Assembly (NCBI GenBank): GCA_963969365.1
Contig: OZ017757.1
Location: forward strand, 2,356,001-2,420,000
Source: Asterochloris sp. CNOR1
Lineage: Eukaryota; Chlorophyta; Trebouxiophyceae; Trebouxiales; Trebouxiaceae
Length of the DNA stretch: 64,000 nucleotides
Reading direction: 5' to 3'
In this document: one piece after another, positions 1 through 11,397 of the stretch
Layout: the number at the start of each line of letters is the position of its first letter
Numbering within the stretch: position 1 is the stretch's first letter
Translations under genes and position numbers: made by a program
The notes under the pieces: generated by a model
What the model was told of the DNA's origin: nothing
What the model saw: the letters and a program-made list of their open reading frames with translations, nothing else
Databases searched by the model: none

Positions 1-15
1 CTTTGCTGCCTACAG

Positions 16-1986
16 CCACTCGAGGCAGTGTCCCCTCTCCTCCTGAACCCCCACTTCAATGCTAAAAAGCCAGTCACCATTGAGATCCTAAACAAGGTGA
101 GCAAAGAGCTGGGGGTGATAGCCTACTGGCTGCCAGTCTTTGTGACGTGCATATCATCCTGCATGTGGTGCATTCTGCAGCTCTGTCTTGGGTCAAGCAG
201 CCTTGGCCCAGCCTGCCTGCCTTGTGACTTCTGGTACAGCACTCTAAACTTGCAAATTTGCCCGGCACCTGTGCTGCAGTTGAAAGGCGTTTTGATGGCG
301 ATCTACTTTGGGGCAGACCACATCGTGTGGGCCAGCCAGGCAGGGCTGTACACAGACAAGCAGGGCACCGAGAGGTGAGCTGTCCATTGCTGAACTGTGG
401 CTGGGTTTGCTGCCTGCATTGCAGTGTCCCACAGTTGGCCCTGCAATCCAGATTGTAGGCCAAGTTCCCAGAATGTTGCAGCCTGGTGCTCTGCACATGC
501 TGTCATGAGGTTCAGGCAGGAGGCTCTGCATCCTAGAACCTGCACAAGCTGCAGAAGCCGTCTCTGTGAGCTGCATCAGCCACTAAGGCTTTGAGGTTAT
601 GTCGCCTGAGGCCTTTGAAGGTCTGCCCCCGAGGGGGATCCTGTGGCGCAGCCAAGAGCACTCTTCCCTGCCGCATCTGCAAGGCGCAATGGTGTCTTTG
701 TGGGCCTTGTGCAGGGCCCAGCCCATGCAAGTGGCCAGGCAAATTTCCCTGTAAGAGCCCTGCAACTTCAAACCTGCAACTGCAACCCGTGCAGGGCGCA
801 GAAGGCGTCACTGTGGGGCTGGGCCCTGGGCTCTGTGTGCACCGTGGTGACCGAGTGCTACGAGGTGGTGACCCTGAGCAACATCCAGAAGAAGGACGAG
901 AGCGATGAGGCCTGGAGCGCCCGGCGCCTCAAGGCGCAGACGGAGATCAACAACAGGCTGGTGGTGCTCACGCACGCCCTGGTGCAGGTGGGCCCTGGTG
1001 GGCTTGCTGTGGGTCAAGCCGCAAGGCAGCAGTGGCATGGGCTGAAGGCGGGGCCTCTGGAATGGGTGATGGCAGCTGCTGCTGCCCTGGTGCAGGCAGG
1101 TGTGGAGGCTCAGGTGACTCTAACAATAGGCGTCTGTGCTCATGCACACCCTTATGCAGTAGAAGATCTGTGGAATTCTCCTGAGCGGAGGAGCAGTGGA
1201 GTCTTGTGTGCCTGTGGGTGGGTGCCTGTGGCTGTGCTGTGCAGGGTACGGTGCCTGTTGGAAGGTGCAGGCAGACATTGCAGACAAGCTGGCCGCGCCT
1301 GCACATGCCCAGTGCTGTAGCCCCTGACTGTCCAGGATGTGGCTCTACAAGGTCCATGCAGACATCAACAGGCTGGCTGCGATCAGGTGCATGTGTTGAA
1401 GCGGGTTTGTGCAGCAGGTGGGCCTCTGCCTTGAAAGTATTAATTGGTGCGAGCCCTTGCCAGTCTGCTGTGAAGGGTGCAACGTCTGGTGGACCTGTCT
1501 ATGGGGGTTTTGTAAGCGGTGGGTTGCTAAGGAGGGTGAGGGTGCTTGCCAGGCTTTTGGGTCTGGGCCCCGCTGTGGTCAACTGACCTTTGTGTCTGCT
1601 AGCATGAAGTTTGAGAAAACCCAGGACCTGTCTTGACGCACGGCATGACGGCCAGAGGGAAGTCCCTGGCTGACGACAGTGCGCTGAGGCGCTGCACTGC
1701 ATCTGGGGCTGCACGCCTATTACCAAAGCTGGCTGTAGATTCCGTGCCATTTCCCTTCAATGCAATGGCTTACACCCTGCAGGCGGTGCTGGCGGCTGGG
1801 CTGCTGCAGCTGCGGCCCATGAAGCCACGCACAGTGGGCCTGGTAGGGATTGTGGCCTCAGTCATGAACCTGTACCTGCTGTATCCCAGCCTGCCCCCAC
1901 CGGCAAATGCCAGCAAGAAGCCTGGCAAAGTGGCTGAGGTCATGCCCTCTGCCCAGCAGAGCAAAATGGAGCTCAAGAAGGCATGA
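16..1986 (+). CDS. PEX11: PEX11-family peroxisomal membrane protein (3' part)
   Basis: PEX11 proteins sit in the peroxisomal membrane and drive peroxisome elongation and division. Visible exons are 16-96, 280-374, 795-987 and 1783-1986; phases match at every junction, giving 190 residues and a stop. Family features seen are a segment reading YFGADHIVWASQAGLY, an Asn/Lys-rich middle part, and a C-terminal hydrophobic stretch (VGLVGIVASVMNLYLLYP) followed by a basic tail ending KKA. The first visible exon opens directly after a splice acceptor at 14-15, so the N-terminus lies outside the window. A TGTAA at about 2160 is a plausible chlorophyte poly(A) signal. PEX11 is weakly conserved, so the family call rests on the two hydrophobic blocks and overall order. 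Confidence 0.8.
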
Positions 1987-2895
1987 TTTTGCAACGCTGT
2001 GCACATTTTCCAACCTCCTGTTTTGTTGCAACATGGAGTATCGCTGCTGGTCTGTGCTGTAGAACGCTCATTCTGATCAAGGAACCATTGGCATTGTAGT
2101 TGCCTGTAGCAGCCCTGTCTGTGTCCACAAGCATCTGTACAGTTCTGGTGTGCTCGTGTTGTAATCTAAACAAGGCAGGCTGGTCTGTGCCAATTCACCT
2201 CAGGGAGTGTTGGACTGTCTGCATGTTGAGCTTCGCTGTCTGACAAGCAAACCTTCTCTGTTGCTTAGATGCTGAAGAAATCAGATAAGCTACAACGTTT
2301 CAGTTACTGGTGGTTTGGCTCATCCTGGCAGGTTCCGCATTCCCTCTGCAGCTAACTGAGTCCAACAAATTCAGCGGTCTGGTATCACGACGGCTGTTCA
2401 GTCAACCTCGTGCCCCTGCCATCTTAACCGATGAGGATGCAGACTAGCCTGGCGCTGCTTGCCAGGCTCAATGGCAGCTGCCTCATCAATCATACCTTGA
2501 TTTGGGGTCCCCTCCAGCCTCCAACTTGCAGGAAAGAAAGTGTCGCATTCACGTCCAAGATGCCCCTGTGCTCGTTGGCCACGGCCCAGTACAGGCAATG
2601 TCCCCATCTGTGCCCATCTGCAGTGGCTCCAACAGCCAGATCCACTTGGGGCTCACCATCTCCCAGGGCTGGTCGCGCAGGGAAGGCCTTCAGCCATCAC
2701 CATGCGCGATCATATGCAGCTGCAGCCCTGCCAGATGTGAGCTCTGCCCCATCGCTGCATTCTCATCGCTGCCATGAGCTTGTGGCTCTGCGCGGACAAG
2801 CTTGTGCGCTCTCCTGCAGACTGATTGTAGTGATCACTGCCTTGCAGCCCCTTTCAGATGACTCTGAGGAGGAGGAGCCTGCCCCACGGCCTGGC
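1987..2895. other. Intergenic region between PEX11 and P5CR
   Basis: About 0.9 kb without a convincing gene. It should hold the PEX11 3' UTR and the P5CR promoter and 5' UTR. An open frame just upstream of 2896 (acidic run DDSEEEEPAP, entered from an acceptor near 2847) could be an extra 5' exon of P5CR encoding a targeting extension. I could not connect it to an upstream ATG with confidence. Confidence 0.5.
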
Positions 2896-5634
2896 ATGGC
2901 CCCGCTGCCGGACAGAATCGGCTTTGTTGGCGCAGGCCAGGTGCAGCTCATTGCTTGCTGAAGCCATTGCCACCTGTAGCAAGATGGCACCATGTTGCTT
3001 GCAACACCGGTGCACATCTTGACCCTTGGGCGTCTCACTCCATTCCAGTCGGTCTTTTCGCACCCTGTCAGCTGCAGCTGCAGGCGGAGACAAGTGCTGG
3101 AGGCTCAGCCGTCAGTCTGGCAGGCTGTTGGCTCCTGGTTGCAGCAGCTGAGCTCTGTTTCCAGATGAGCGTCCCATGCCCCACAACTGCCGTGCAGATG
3201 GGAGAGGCTCTCATACGAGGCTTCACACGTTCAGGCGTGTCCACCTGGGAGCAGATCTGTGCCAGCGTGAAGAGCAAGGAGCGCCAGTCAGCCCTGTCCG
3301 CAATGGGCCTGCGTGTGTACGGCAACGCGCTCAACGGCGGGGCGGCAGACCTCGCCGCCAACAGCGACATCATCTTCCTTGGGGTGAGCCAGGGTGGGAG
3401 GGTGCACAGTGGTGGGAGGGCTGCTGCTGGCATCACTTTGCCCGAGGCCCAGGCAGATTTGGTGCTCTGCCCTAGAGGCGCTGCAATAGCTGAAGCTGTT
3501 GCTGGCTATCAAGTCAGCCCTGTCCTCTATGGGTTTGCAAGTGTACAGCAGAGTGCTCTGTGGCAGGGCAGCCGACCTACGGTCACTAGCGATATCACCT
3601 CTCTCGGGCTGAGTCTGAGGGCTCCCTTCAGCTGCATGTGTCTGGCAACACTTCTGCGGGCAGCTCATGGGGGCATCTGGGCATGGCGGACGCTGTTGCT
3701 GGGCACCACTGTTTAGATGCAGTGCACTGCGAGAGCACTGGCTGTGACCTGTGCCTGGCTTCTGCACAGCAGGCAGTGTTGGGCCAGGGGGTGGCCCCAG
3801 CGCACCTGTCAACACTTCACTGTTTGCCTCAGGCCTGTCCATGCAATTGCCAAGCCAGGGCTTGGATGGAAGGGCCTCTGCCTCCAGGAAGCCAGCACAA
3901 CTTACCCAAACCACAAGCAGCATCAACTCCATGCTGCAGCCAGCAAATCTGCCACCTGAAGGCGGGCAGACCTTGATTGATGCCAACATGCCCTGCTGCA
4001 GGTCAAACCTCAGTACTTAGATAGCGTTCTTGAAGCCCTGCGCCCTCACATCCTGCCCAACCACCTCGTTATCTCCATCGCGGCTGGCATAAAGGTCTCT
4101 GGGCTGGAGGCTGCGCTCCCAGAGGGGACGCGTGTGGTAAGCAGCGGCGCTGGGTCTTGTCAACTGCACCACATCACAGCTCGTGCCCTCTGGACGACTG
4201 GATGTGCGCTTGCATACTTGCATGTTGATCCAGCCAAGCATGTCTTGTTGTGGCATGGCATCATGTCACTGACACCCTTCTGCTGCTGCTCTGCAGATAC
4301 GAGTGATGCCCAACACTCCCTGCCTCATTGGTCAGGCAGCCTCGGCCTTTGTCATGGGCACGCATGCGACAGAAAGCGATGCCAACAAAGCTTACGCCCT
4401 AATGTCCTCAGTCGGTGAGCTTGCATTGCCTGTGTCAAGCTGGGACTGGTTGTGGACAAGGTGCAGTCTGACTTCAGGGAGACTGCAGTACAGCACATAC
4501 GCCGGCAAACTCTTCACAATGGGCATCTTTGGGGCACACTATCCTGTGCGCGTCATGTACAAAGCAGTGTACAATTGTTTGTATGCATGCATGGCAACTG
4601 CTCTCATGGGTTGGCCCTCCTCATAGATTGCCCAGCTTGCTGCTGTGCAAGCTAAGCAGGGGCCCATTATGCAGCACCAGTCAAAGGGGGAGACAAAGGG
4701 CTCGGGACCGTCAGCCAAGCCTTCTTTGTATGCTAGAGTCCCTCTCTAGCTGTAGCCTGCACGCCCTTGATAGAGAGTGTGATGGATGCAGCTTCAGAGT
4801 GATAAAGCTGCTGTTGGAAGCTTGATAGTGCCCCTGCCCTGTGCAGGCCTCACACTTCAAGTGGAGGAGAGAATGATGGACGCAGTCACAGGGTTGAGTG
4901 GCAGTGGGCCGGCCTACGTCTTCATGATCATTGAGGCGATGGCTGATGGGGGCGTTTTGGCTGGCCTGCCGCGTGACAAGGCGCTGGCGCTGGCAGCACA
5001 GACGGTTGTGGGGGCAGCTCGCATGGTGGGTCAGCGCCCTGCCCCACCAGAGTGTAGATACCAGGGGCTGGCTCAGTAGGCATAGACCGTCGCGCGGGCC
5101 AGCCTGCATTGTGCGTGCCTGCTATACAGGTGCTGGTTGTCGTGTGGTCGCCTGTATGCTAGCTGTCACGTGGCAGCCCGCATGGACACCACCTGCATGT
5201 GACGCGGCTGACTGCAAAGATGGTTCCTGGCTTGGCATGTGCAGCAGCCTGCTGCCGCCCATGGCTCTTTTCACCTGGCAGGATGGGGGCAAGGCGTTCT
5301 TGAGTGGGATGGGTGCGTTACTGAAATTGCTCTACCTGCCTGCACACCTGCTTGCTTGTCCGCCTCCTACATTCCTAGGGTCGGGGTGCTCGGCCAAACT
5401 CTGCCCCCCACTCAACAGGAGCCTGGCTCTTAGACCTGCTTCCCACCTGGCCTACAGATTTTTGAGGCAAACGATGACGGCCTGGTCACCCACCCTGCAC
5501 TGCTGAAGGACAAGGTCACCAGCCCGGGAGGGACCACCATTACAGGCCTGGCTGAGCTTGAGACATCTGGCGTCAGAGGGGCCCTCATGCGTGCAGTGAA
5601 AGCAGCTGCCAAGCGCTCTGAGGAGCTTGGGTGA
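2896..5634 (+). CDS. P5CR: Pyrroline-5-carboxylate reductase
   Basis: Catalyses the last step of proline synthesis, NAD(P)H-dependent reduction of pyrroline-5-carboxylate. Exons 2896-2940, 3198-3383, 4002-4136, 4297-4414, 4847-5025 and 5458-5634 join in phase to give 279 residues, the usual family length. The Rossmann motif [13 protein letters not shown] spans the first intron. The middle carries [12 protein letters not shown], and the C-terminal dimer and active-site block carries [12 protein letters not shown] and [14 protein letters not shown], the P5CR signature. The glycine motif has Gln where Asn is common. The start is the ATG just before the Rossmann strand; an acidic upstream extension is possible. 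TGTAA at about 5827 is a candidate poly(A) signal. The gene converges on SDHAF3. Confidence 0.96.
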
Positions 5635-5937
5635 GCCTTGTTGACCTCCCACAACCTGTAGATCAGAAATGTACAGCGAGCAGCCAGCTAGCAGAGAAGC
5701 ATAACCCCGGTTTTAGTCTATGAACCCATACACTGAGTGAATTTTGTTGGCTTTGATTGCATTTGCACTTGCTGAGTCTGTTCTGCTCCCCCCTCTGTCA
5801 AACTCCATAACTCTGTCCTGATACCCTGTAATGACCTTGTATGAGACCAATTCTTAAGGCAGCAACCAATGCCAAGGCTTTGTGATTGACAGTTCAGCGT
5901 CTTCCAACAATGCAATGCAGGAACTGAGGTAGTAGAG

Positions 5938-6294
5938 CTATTGCAACACATTGGGGTCTGGCTTGCCTCCAAGACGGGAAGCTTCGTCCTTCAAGCGAGC
6001 CAGTTGCTGCTTCTGCTCAGGTGTCAGGCTGGCAAGGATGTCGCTGGAGATGTCGCCAGAGCCAGACGGGGTGTCAGTGGTGCCTTGCAGCATGCTGACA
6101 TAGCGCTTCCATTCTTGAGTAAAGGTGGCCCACTGCTCAGGAGTGGTGGAGCCTTCCTGGTGCCTGCAGAGCTCCTCCCTCATATAGCTGTCTCCCAGGG
6201 AGCGCATGGGGGGTGGCAAGCGTTGCCGGTGTACGCGCAGCACCTGACGGAACACTGAGAGCGCTGCTCGCGGGATATGATGGCGGGGCGGCAT
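5938..6294 (-). CDS. SDHAF3: Succinate dehydrogenase assembly factor 3 (ACN9/SDHAF3, LYR family)
   Basis: Mitochondrial matrix chaperone that protects the iron-sulfur subunit SDHB while complex II is assembled. A single exon of 118 residues is close to the family length of about 120. Seen directly are an N-terminal helix reading FRQVLRVHRQRLPPPMRSLG, then DSYMREELCRH, then a WATFTQEWKRYVSML segment, the classic ACN9 order. The LYR-type tripeptide is degenerate here. The C-terminus is acidic (SLTPEQKQQLARLKDEA). The ATG chosen gives a short basic presequence suited to mitochondrial import. It converges with P5CR, the stops being about 300 bases apart. Confidence 0.9.
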   Translation of the reverse strand: MPPRHHIPRAALSVFRQVLRVHRQRLPPPMRSLGDSYMREELCRHQEGSTTPEQWATFTQEWKRYVSMLQGTTDTPSGSGDISSDILASLTPEQKQQLARLKDEASRLGGKPDPNVLQ

Positions 6295-6776
6295 TCCCAG
6301 AGCTTAGCACCTGCAGGCACAAGCTGGGCCTGTGGCTTGTGCAACATTTCGGCGGCGTCCAGCGCTGCGATGTCACAGAGACATGCAGGCCGACTGCACC
6401 TTCCGAAGGTGTTGGCTGCGTGCAGAAGTGTACGTTGCTGGAGGGCTGAGTGGCGCTCAGAGCTGGGGTGGCTCGATGAGGCGGAATCTGCAAAGCGAAG
6501 GCAGGCGCCGCTGCCTTGCAGATCGGCCATGGGCCCTGAGGATGCACGTGCTGTTGCAGAAGCACCTGCCCCTGTGCATGCTATGCCGGATTGGCTCCAG
6601 AGGGGGCCAGGCAGACCAGCAGCACACAACATGGGAGGTTGCATCAGGCTCGCCCGTAATGAACATGCTGACGTATTGCAGGCATGAAAGGCATTGCGCA
6701 GCCCTGGCCTGTACAAGGAACGCATCACTGCTGTAAGAGCATCCTCCATACGTCATGCGGCTCACCTCAGGGCAAG
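6295..6776. other. Spacer between SDHAF3 and TOM9
   Basis: Nearly 0.5 kb between two same-strand genes. A minus-strand frame stays open from about 6749 down into SDHAF3 in another phase. Its N-terminal stretch (MEDALTAVMRSLYRPG) could be a small exon, but nothing in it is recognisable and its 3' part is only a shadow of SDHAF3. No feature is supported. Confidence 0.4.
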
Positions 6777-6986
6777 TTACTTGGCAGGGCCGGTGAGCGC
6801 GCCCAGCTGCTGGCTCTCAAACTCCAAGAGCTGCTGCTCACGATCCATCTCCAGAATGAGGGGCACTCCCAGAATCAGGATGGTGGTACCAGCGATCCAG
6901 GCGGCCTTGCCAGTGTGCCAGCCCAGCTTCCTAAGGTTAGCCCAACCAATTGCAGCGTATTCACCCGCACCTGACTTGTTGGCCAT
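6777..6986 (-). CDS. TOM9: TOM9/TOM22-type mitochondrial import receptor subunit
   Basis: Outer-membrane subunit of the TOM complex, which organises the import pore. The 69-residue product carries the highly conserved plant block: TGKAAWIAGTTILILG as the single membrane anchor (about residues 25-45), then PLILEMDREQQLLEFESQQ facing the intermembrane space. Start at the ATG of MANKSGAGEY; an upstream in-frame ATG at 7049 would add 21 unremarkable residues. The long acidic cytosolic domain of fungal and animal TOM22 is missing, as in plant TOM9, which points to a green-lineage host. Confidence 0.93.
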   Translation of the reverse strand: MANKSGAGEYAAIGWANLRKLGWHTGKAAWIAGTTILILGVPLILEMDREQQLLEFESQQLGALTGPAK

Positions 6987-7906
6987 TGCGCAAGAGGCGT
7001 GGCACGGCCTCAATGCAAAGAAGGAGAAGAGATTGGGACTATGCGACATACCCTTATCATCTTCAGGGTGGCGCGTTCACCAGAGAGGGAGCGTCAGCCA
7101 TCCACAGAGGCTTTCACACCTTCACTTCCGACTCGCCTGGGCCTTCAAGTTCAGAGAATCGGCCCAGACCCTGCACCAGGCCCTGCATGCTAGGCGTAGA
7201 GCTTGATTTTTTGCATCTGCAACCATCACCTCTTCACAGCTTGGCATGAACTGACTGTTTGCTAATGTCCAGGTTGTCAAGGCAGGCCTCGTCGGCGTCA
7301 GCAGGCTGTTTGAACCTCTTAGTGTCTCAGGCTGGTTGGCATACAATTGTCCTGCCCCACAGTGGCTTGTGTTGATCCCTGGCAATATGAGGTCCGCGGG
7401 GAAAGCACTGCACATCAGCTATCCTCATCTGCAATGGTTGTGCTGACGTCGACGGCCTTGGCACGCCAAGGGACAGGCTTGCGCCTGATGGACAGGGCCC
7501 CACTGCAGCATGTCTGAGCCTCTGCAGATTTGACAAGCTCTGCAACATTGCAGAACGTGTGACAGGCATGCTCAGCTCTCAACTGTACCCCTGTTGCGGC
7601 TCCAACCAACCTGGGCAAGGCAGTGAAGCACCTGTTGGCACTGCCGCAGCCCGCGGCCCCTGCAATCTCAAAAATCAGACCGTCTCAGCGCAGTCGAACA
7701 TGCAATTGCAGGGGGAGGGGAGTGGGGCAGAATCAGCGCAGCCAGATTGTGCAGCCGGATGACTGCAAGTGCTGAGGGCATGCTTGAAGCTGGCAGCGAT
7801 GGGCAGGCAGCACAAAGGCTGACAGCGTTGCAATGAGCAGAAATGTCACTGCCCATAGGGCTGCAGGCCAGCTCCTCAAGGCGCTCGGTGGCCTCCCTGC
7901 GCAGCC
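6987..7906. other. Divergent intergenic region TOM9 / membrane protein
   Basis: About 0.9 kb between the start of TOM9 (-) and the start of the membrane protein at 7907 (+), so it probably holds both promoters. Several short frames are open on both strands, but none shows a family signature or a coherent exon chain. Confidence 0.4.
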
Positions 7907-9239
7907 ATGGTGCCTGCGCATCAGGACGCACAGAGTGTTCCTCCTGGGGCTAATGTGTTTGCAATTAATCCCACAAGTAAACTCCCAGTGACCATTAAGA
8001 CATCAGTGAGTGGTCCAGGCTTTGCGTATCCCCCCAGGCCCCATGGGAAGGGACCTTTAGGGTTTGTGTGATAAGAGCACCTATATGACGCAGTCGAAAG
8101 GGCCTGGATTTGGCTTTTGACGCAGAGTAAAGAACACCTTCAGTAGCGCAGACATCTCGGCGTTGCTTTGAACAGGTGTGGTGGCCCCCCACTCAGATGT
8201 GCGACTGTCACAGAGTGGTCCCTTTGCACCAAACTGCTCTTTTTGCTGACTGTCCATGCTGGCCTGCATGACTTTCAGGCAGAAGGAGCCACCACTATTT
8301 GGCTCACATGCGGATTGACCGCTGCTTTGGCAGGAAGAAACGGCTCATCCGGGCTGAGTTTTGCTGATCATGAGCGGCTCAACCTGCATGTAATTGACAG
8401 GCTCGCACCTGGTGAGTCGCATCTTTGTGACCGGCTGATGCATAGTGTGTCGTGCGACAACATCTGAATATTCATGGGCACCCCTGGCTCGGATACTGAC
8501 ACGACCTTCGATACTTTTGTGCAGCATTAGTCAATGGGCTATTGCCCCTTGCTGCTGCACAGTAAGCATGAAGTTGACATTCTCAGATTCAAGGATGGAG
8601 CTGCAGTTTGCGGGCCAATTTGCTCACAGAAATGCTGGACTAGCTTGGAGGATGAGCCTGGTGATGGCGGTGATCTGGATGCTGCGTCTTGGCGTCAGTT
8701 TCCACAAATGCCTCCCTCAAGGTGCCATCGGGTGCACCTTGGTGGGCCTCCTGTGCGCTTGTATGGCAAGCGCGCATCAGTGCTGTGTGGTACTAAGCTG
8801 GTACAGGGTTGGATGGGGCATGCATGAGGAAGGCAAGGCCCGCTTTGTCCTGTGTGACCTTACTGCTTGCATGACCCTAGTGATGCTTGCTAGGAACCAT
8901 GTAGCATTTCCTGTTGTGTTCAGTCCTGTGCTTGTTTTTGCCATCCATGGATGGGCTATACCCTTTGCTGGCTGTCGCTTGGTCGCAGACATCTACTTGC
9001 ATCTTCTGAACCTACTAGTGCTAGTGTTGCTCCTGGTGGAGAGCCAAATGAGCACACTGCAGAGTATCAGCTGGCTCAATTTTATTGCATGCGTCATGTT
9101 GGCCAGCGTATTGCCAGGCATGGCCAACCTGCTGTATGAAGCCAGATGCAGAGCTGCTTTTGCACAAAGCAGAGCCGAGCTGCACCAGTTGAGCCGATTC
9201 TGGTCTCATGCAGCTTGGTTGTCCTACTTCGTGTTCTGA
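7907..9239 (+). CDS. Multi-pass membrane protein of unknown function
   Basis: Three exons (7907-8005, 8279-8411, 8563-9239) with strong GTGAGT donors join in phase to give 302 residues. The first ~80 residues are soluble and Pro-rich (VPAHQDAQSVPPGANVF). From about residue 100 there are five to six hydrophobic segments, for example LVMAVIWMLRLGVSF, VGLLCACMASAHQCCVVL and LLNLLVLVLLLVE. The C-terminus is a short basic and polar helix with YEARCRAAFAQSRAE before a final aromatic segment. I do not recognise the family. The phase closure is the main evidence that the model is right. Confidence 0.62.
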
Positions 9240-11397
9240 ACTTCATTTGCTCAAGGCAAGATTGGTGAATCCTTGAGACCCTCACATCCTGGGCAACTGC
9301 AAGCAGCTTTCTGATGATTCAGTGCAAGGAATGCGCACAGGTCCTGGGCAGGACATTGTCAAAGGTCAAAGGATGCCATGTATCTATCCAACTAGAACAG
9401 AATGATACTGCAGGCATGAAGTGCACAGGTTGCTGCTCCCCTGGCTAGCCTCCTTCTCAGCTGCAGCTGATCACCTGGTCTGCTGCCTCATCAAGCCACA
9501 AGGCAGATGTTCCACAGCAAGCAGACCAGGCTGAAGCAACATAGCAGGCAGCCTTACTGGCGCATAGCCTGCGACCTCTGTCATGCTGTGCACCGCTGAC
9601 TTCCTCACACTGCCAGCAATATAGTGGCCCAGCCCTCTCAGCCCTACTGGGGACAACAGACACCTGACAGCAGAAGTGTTGAAGGGCAGGGGCAGATCTC
9701 TGTGAGTCAGACATGACTGGATGTTGAACTCATTGGTGGCAACCACCTTGGGTTATCAGACACACTCTGACACTCTGCAGCTTCTGCTGCTGTCCCCTGG
9801 CAACGCTGTTGCTGCGGTGGCCATGGGCAGTAAGTGATGTCTTGGTCATATGAGTGGCCACTCTGTCCCCTTGGACAAGGACGACTGCCTCATCTTGCAG
9901 TTTGGCCACCTCAGCAGCAGCAGCCTGCAGCTCCTCCCTAAGGATGGCAAGCCTGCCATGTGTGGGCTGCACGGCCGCCTGCGCCGCCTGGCCAGGCTGC
10001 AACTGCCCCCTCCAGGTCAGCCAGCGGAGCGTCCTGCACGGCCTGAGCAGAGTGTAGGCCCCTCTCAGGGTGGTCTTGCTGGTGGTCTTGCTGGCCAAGG
10101 CAGTTGGGGCTGGGGTCCTGTCTGCGCCGCTGTGGATAGGGGGTGTGCCATGCAGGAGCATGGCAAACATGAACAGCTTGTGCACTTTGCAGAGGGAGTG
10201 AGAGATGGGCTCCTGTTGCACCGGTCCCACCAGGGCCGGCTTGCCACAGCCCCAGCCTCATCTGGACCCCACCTGTCTGTGGGGTCTGATCCTGGAGGCC
10301 TGCCCAGGGGTCCTGCTGACGCTGCCACACTGTGACTCACAGGTGCGCCATCATTGGGCGAACTGAGCTGTGCATGTGACATCTCTTCTCCGCAGGCCCT
10401 GCTTGCCACTGCCAAAGCCTTGGCTGGACATGATCCGCCTGCAGGGTTCAGGTTCGGGGGCATGCTCAGCGGTCTTCATTGCACTGCACAATGGTCAAAC
10501 ACGCAGCTCATCTGCCGGTGGACGGCGCTGTGTGCCGCTCTGGACTGCGCTGTGTGCCACTGTTGGAAGGGCCCCTGGGCATGCCTCCGAGCTTGGGCTG
10601 AGTGCTGCAGGAAGGTGCACCTCGGCTTGGGCGGGCAGGTAGTGCGGCATGTCGTCATTCATCAGGGCAAGAGCTGATCAAGAGGGACCAGCACTGCATG
10701 CTCAGTCTAGATGCGCCAGATGTGGGAGAGCGCTTGCATGGCAACTACCACAAGCTGTACACTGACTCATTTCGCTGAGAGCTCAAGTGCCAGGGCCTGT
10801 GGACTCCCAAATCAGATCATAAGGGGTACTGCGAGGTGAAGGCTGCAGGTGGTGGTCTGCACTGTGGCCATGACAAGGGCTCAAGCTGGCGATCAAGATG
10901 ATGCTGAGCATAAAGATTACGAGATGCCTGTCTGCCTGGCGGCACCAGCGCTTGTGGGTACTCCTCAAAACGCCGCTCTACACCTGCAGCACGCAACTTC
11001 AGAAAGCTTGGGACCTTGCTCGCCGGAAGGCGGCACATGTTAAACAGGCTGCGGGGAGGCACAAGGCGAGAGCAAAGCTTTATGCTTGATGCTTTGCTGT
11101 GCAGGCTGCACTTCTGAGCGACCACTTTGGCTGCCTGTAGCTGGTGGAGCAGGCAGCCATACGGGAAGGGCAGTTCTTGCTGGAGTATGGCCTGCCATGG
11201 CTGCACATGCATCATATGGCTGCCTGAACAGGCCAAACCTGGCTGCACCCGATAGACTGTTGAGAGTGCATGGCTGCCATACGAACCTGCAAGCCGTTTC
11301 TGTACCGCACCTCTAAGGGAGCCTCCGCTACATGATCTGCTGACCAAATAGGGGAATCTCAATGTCTCCATGGGACCATAACACAGAATCTGCTGCC
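9240..11397. other. Long stretch without a convincing gene
   Basis: About 2.1 kb. On the minus strand 9730-10230 is open and ends in a helical stretch (LREELQAAAAEVAKLQDEA), which might be the 3' exon of an unrecognised gene. On the plus strand 10674-10779 reads into a stop through ELIKRDQHCMLSLDAPDVG and could be a terminal exon. A 253-codon minus frame at 10817-11578 overlaps the MORN gene and has no signature. I cannot chain any of these into a model. Confidence 0.35.
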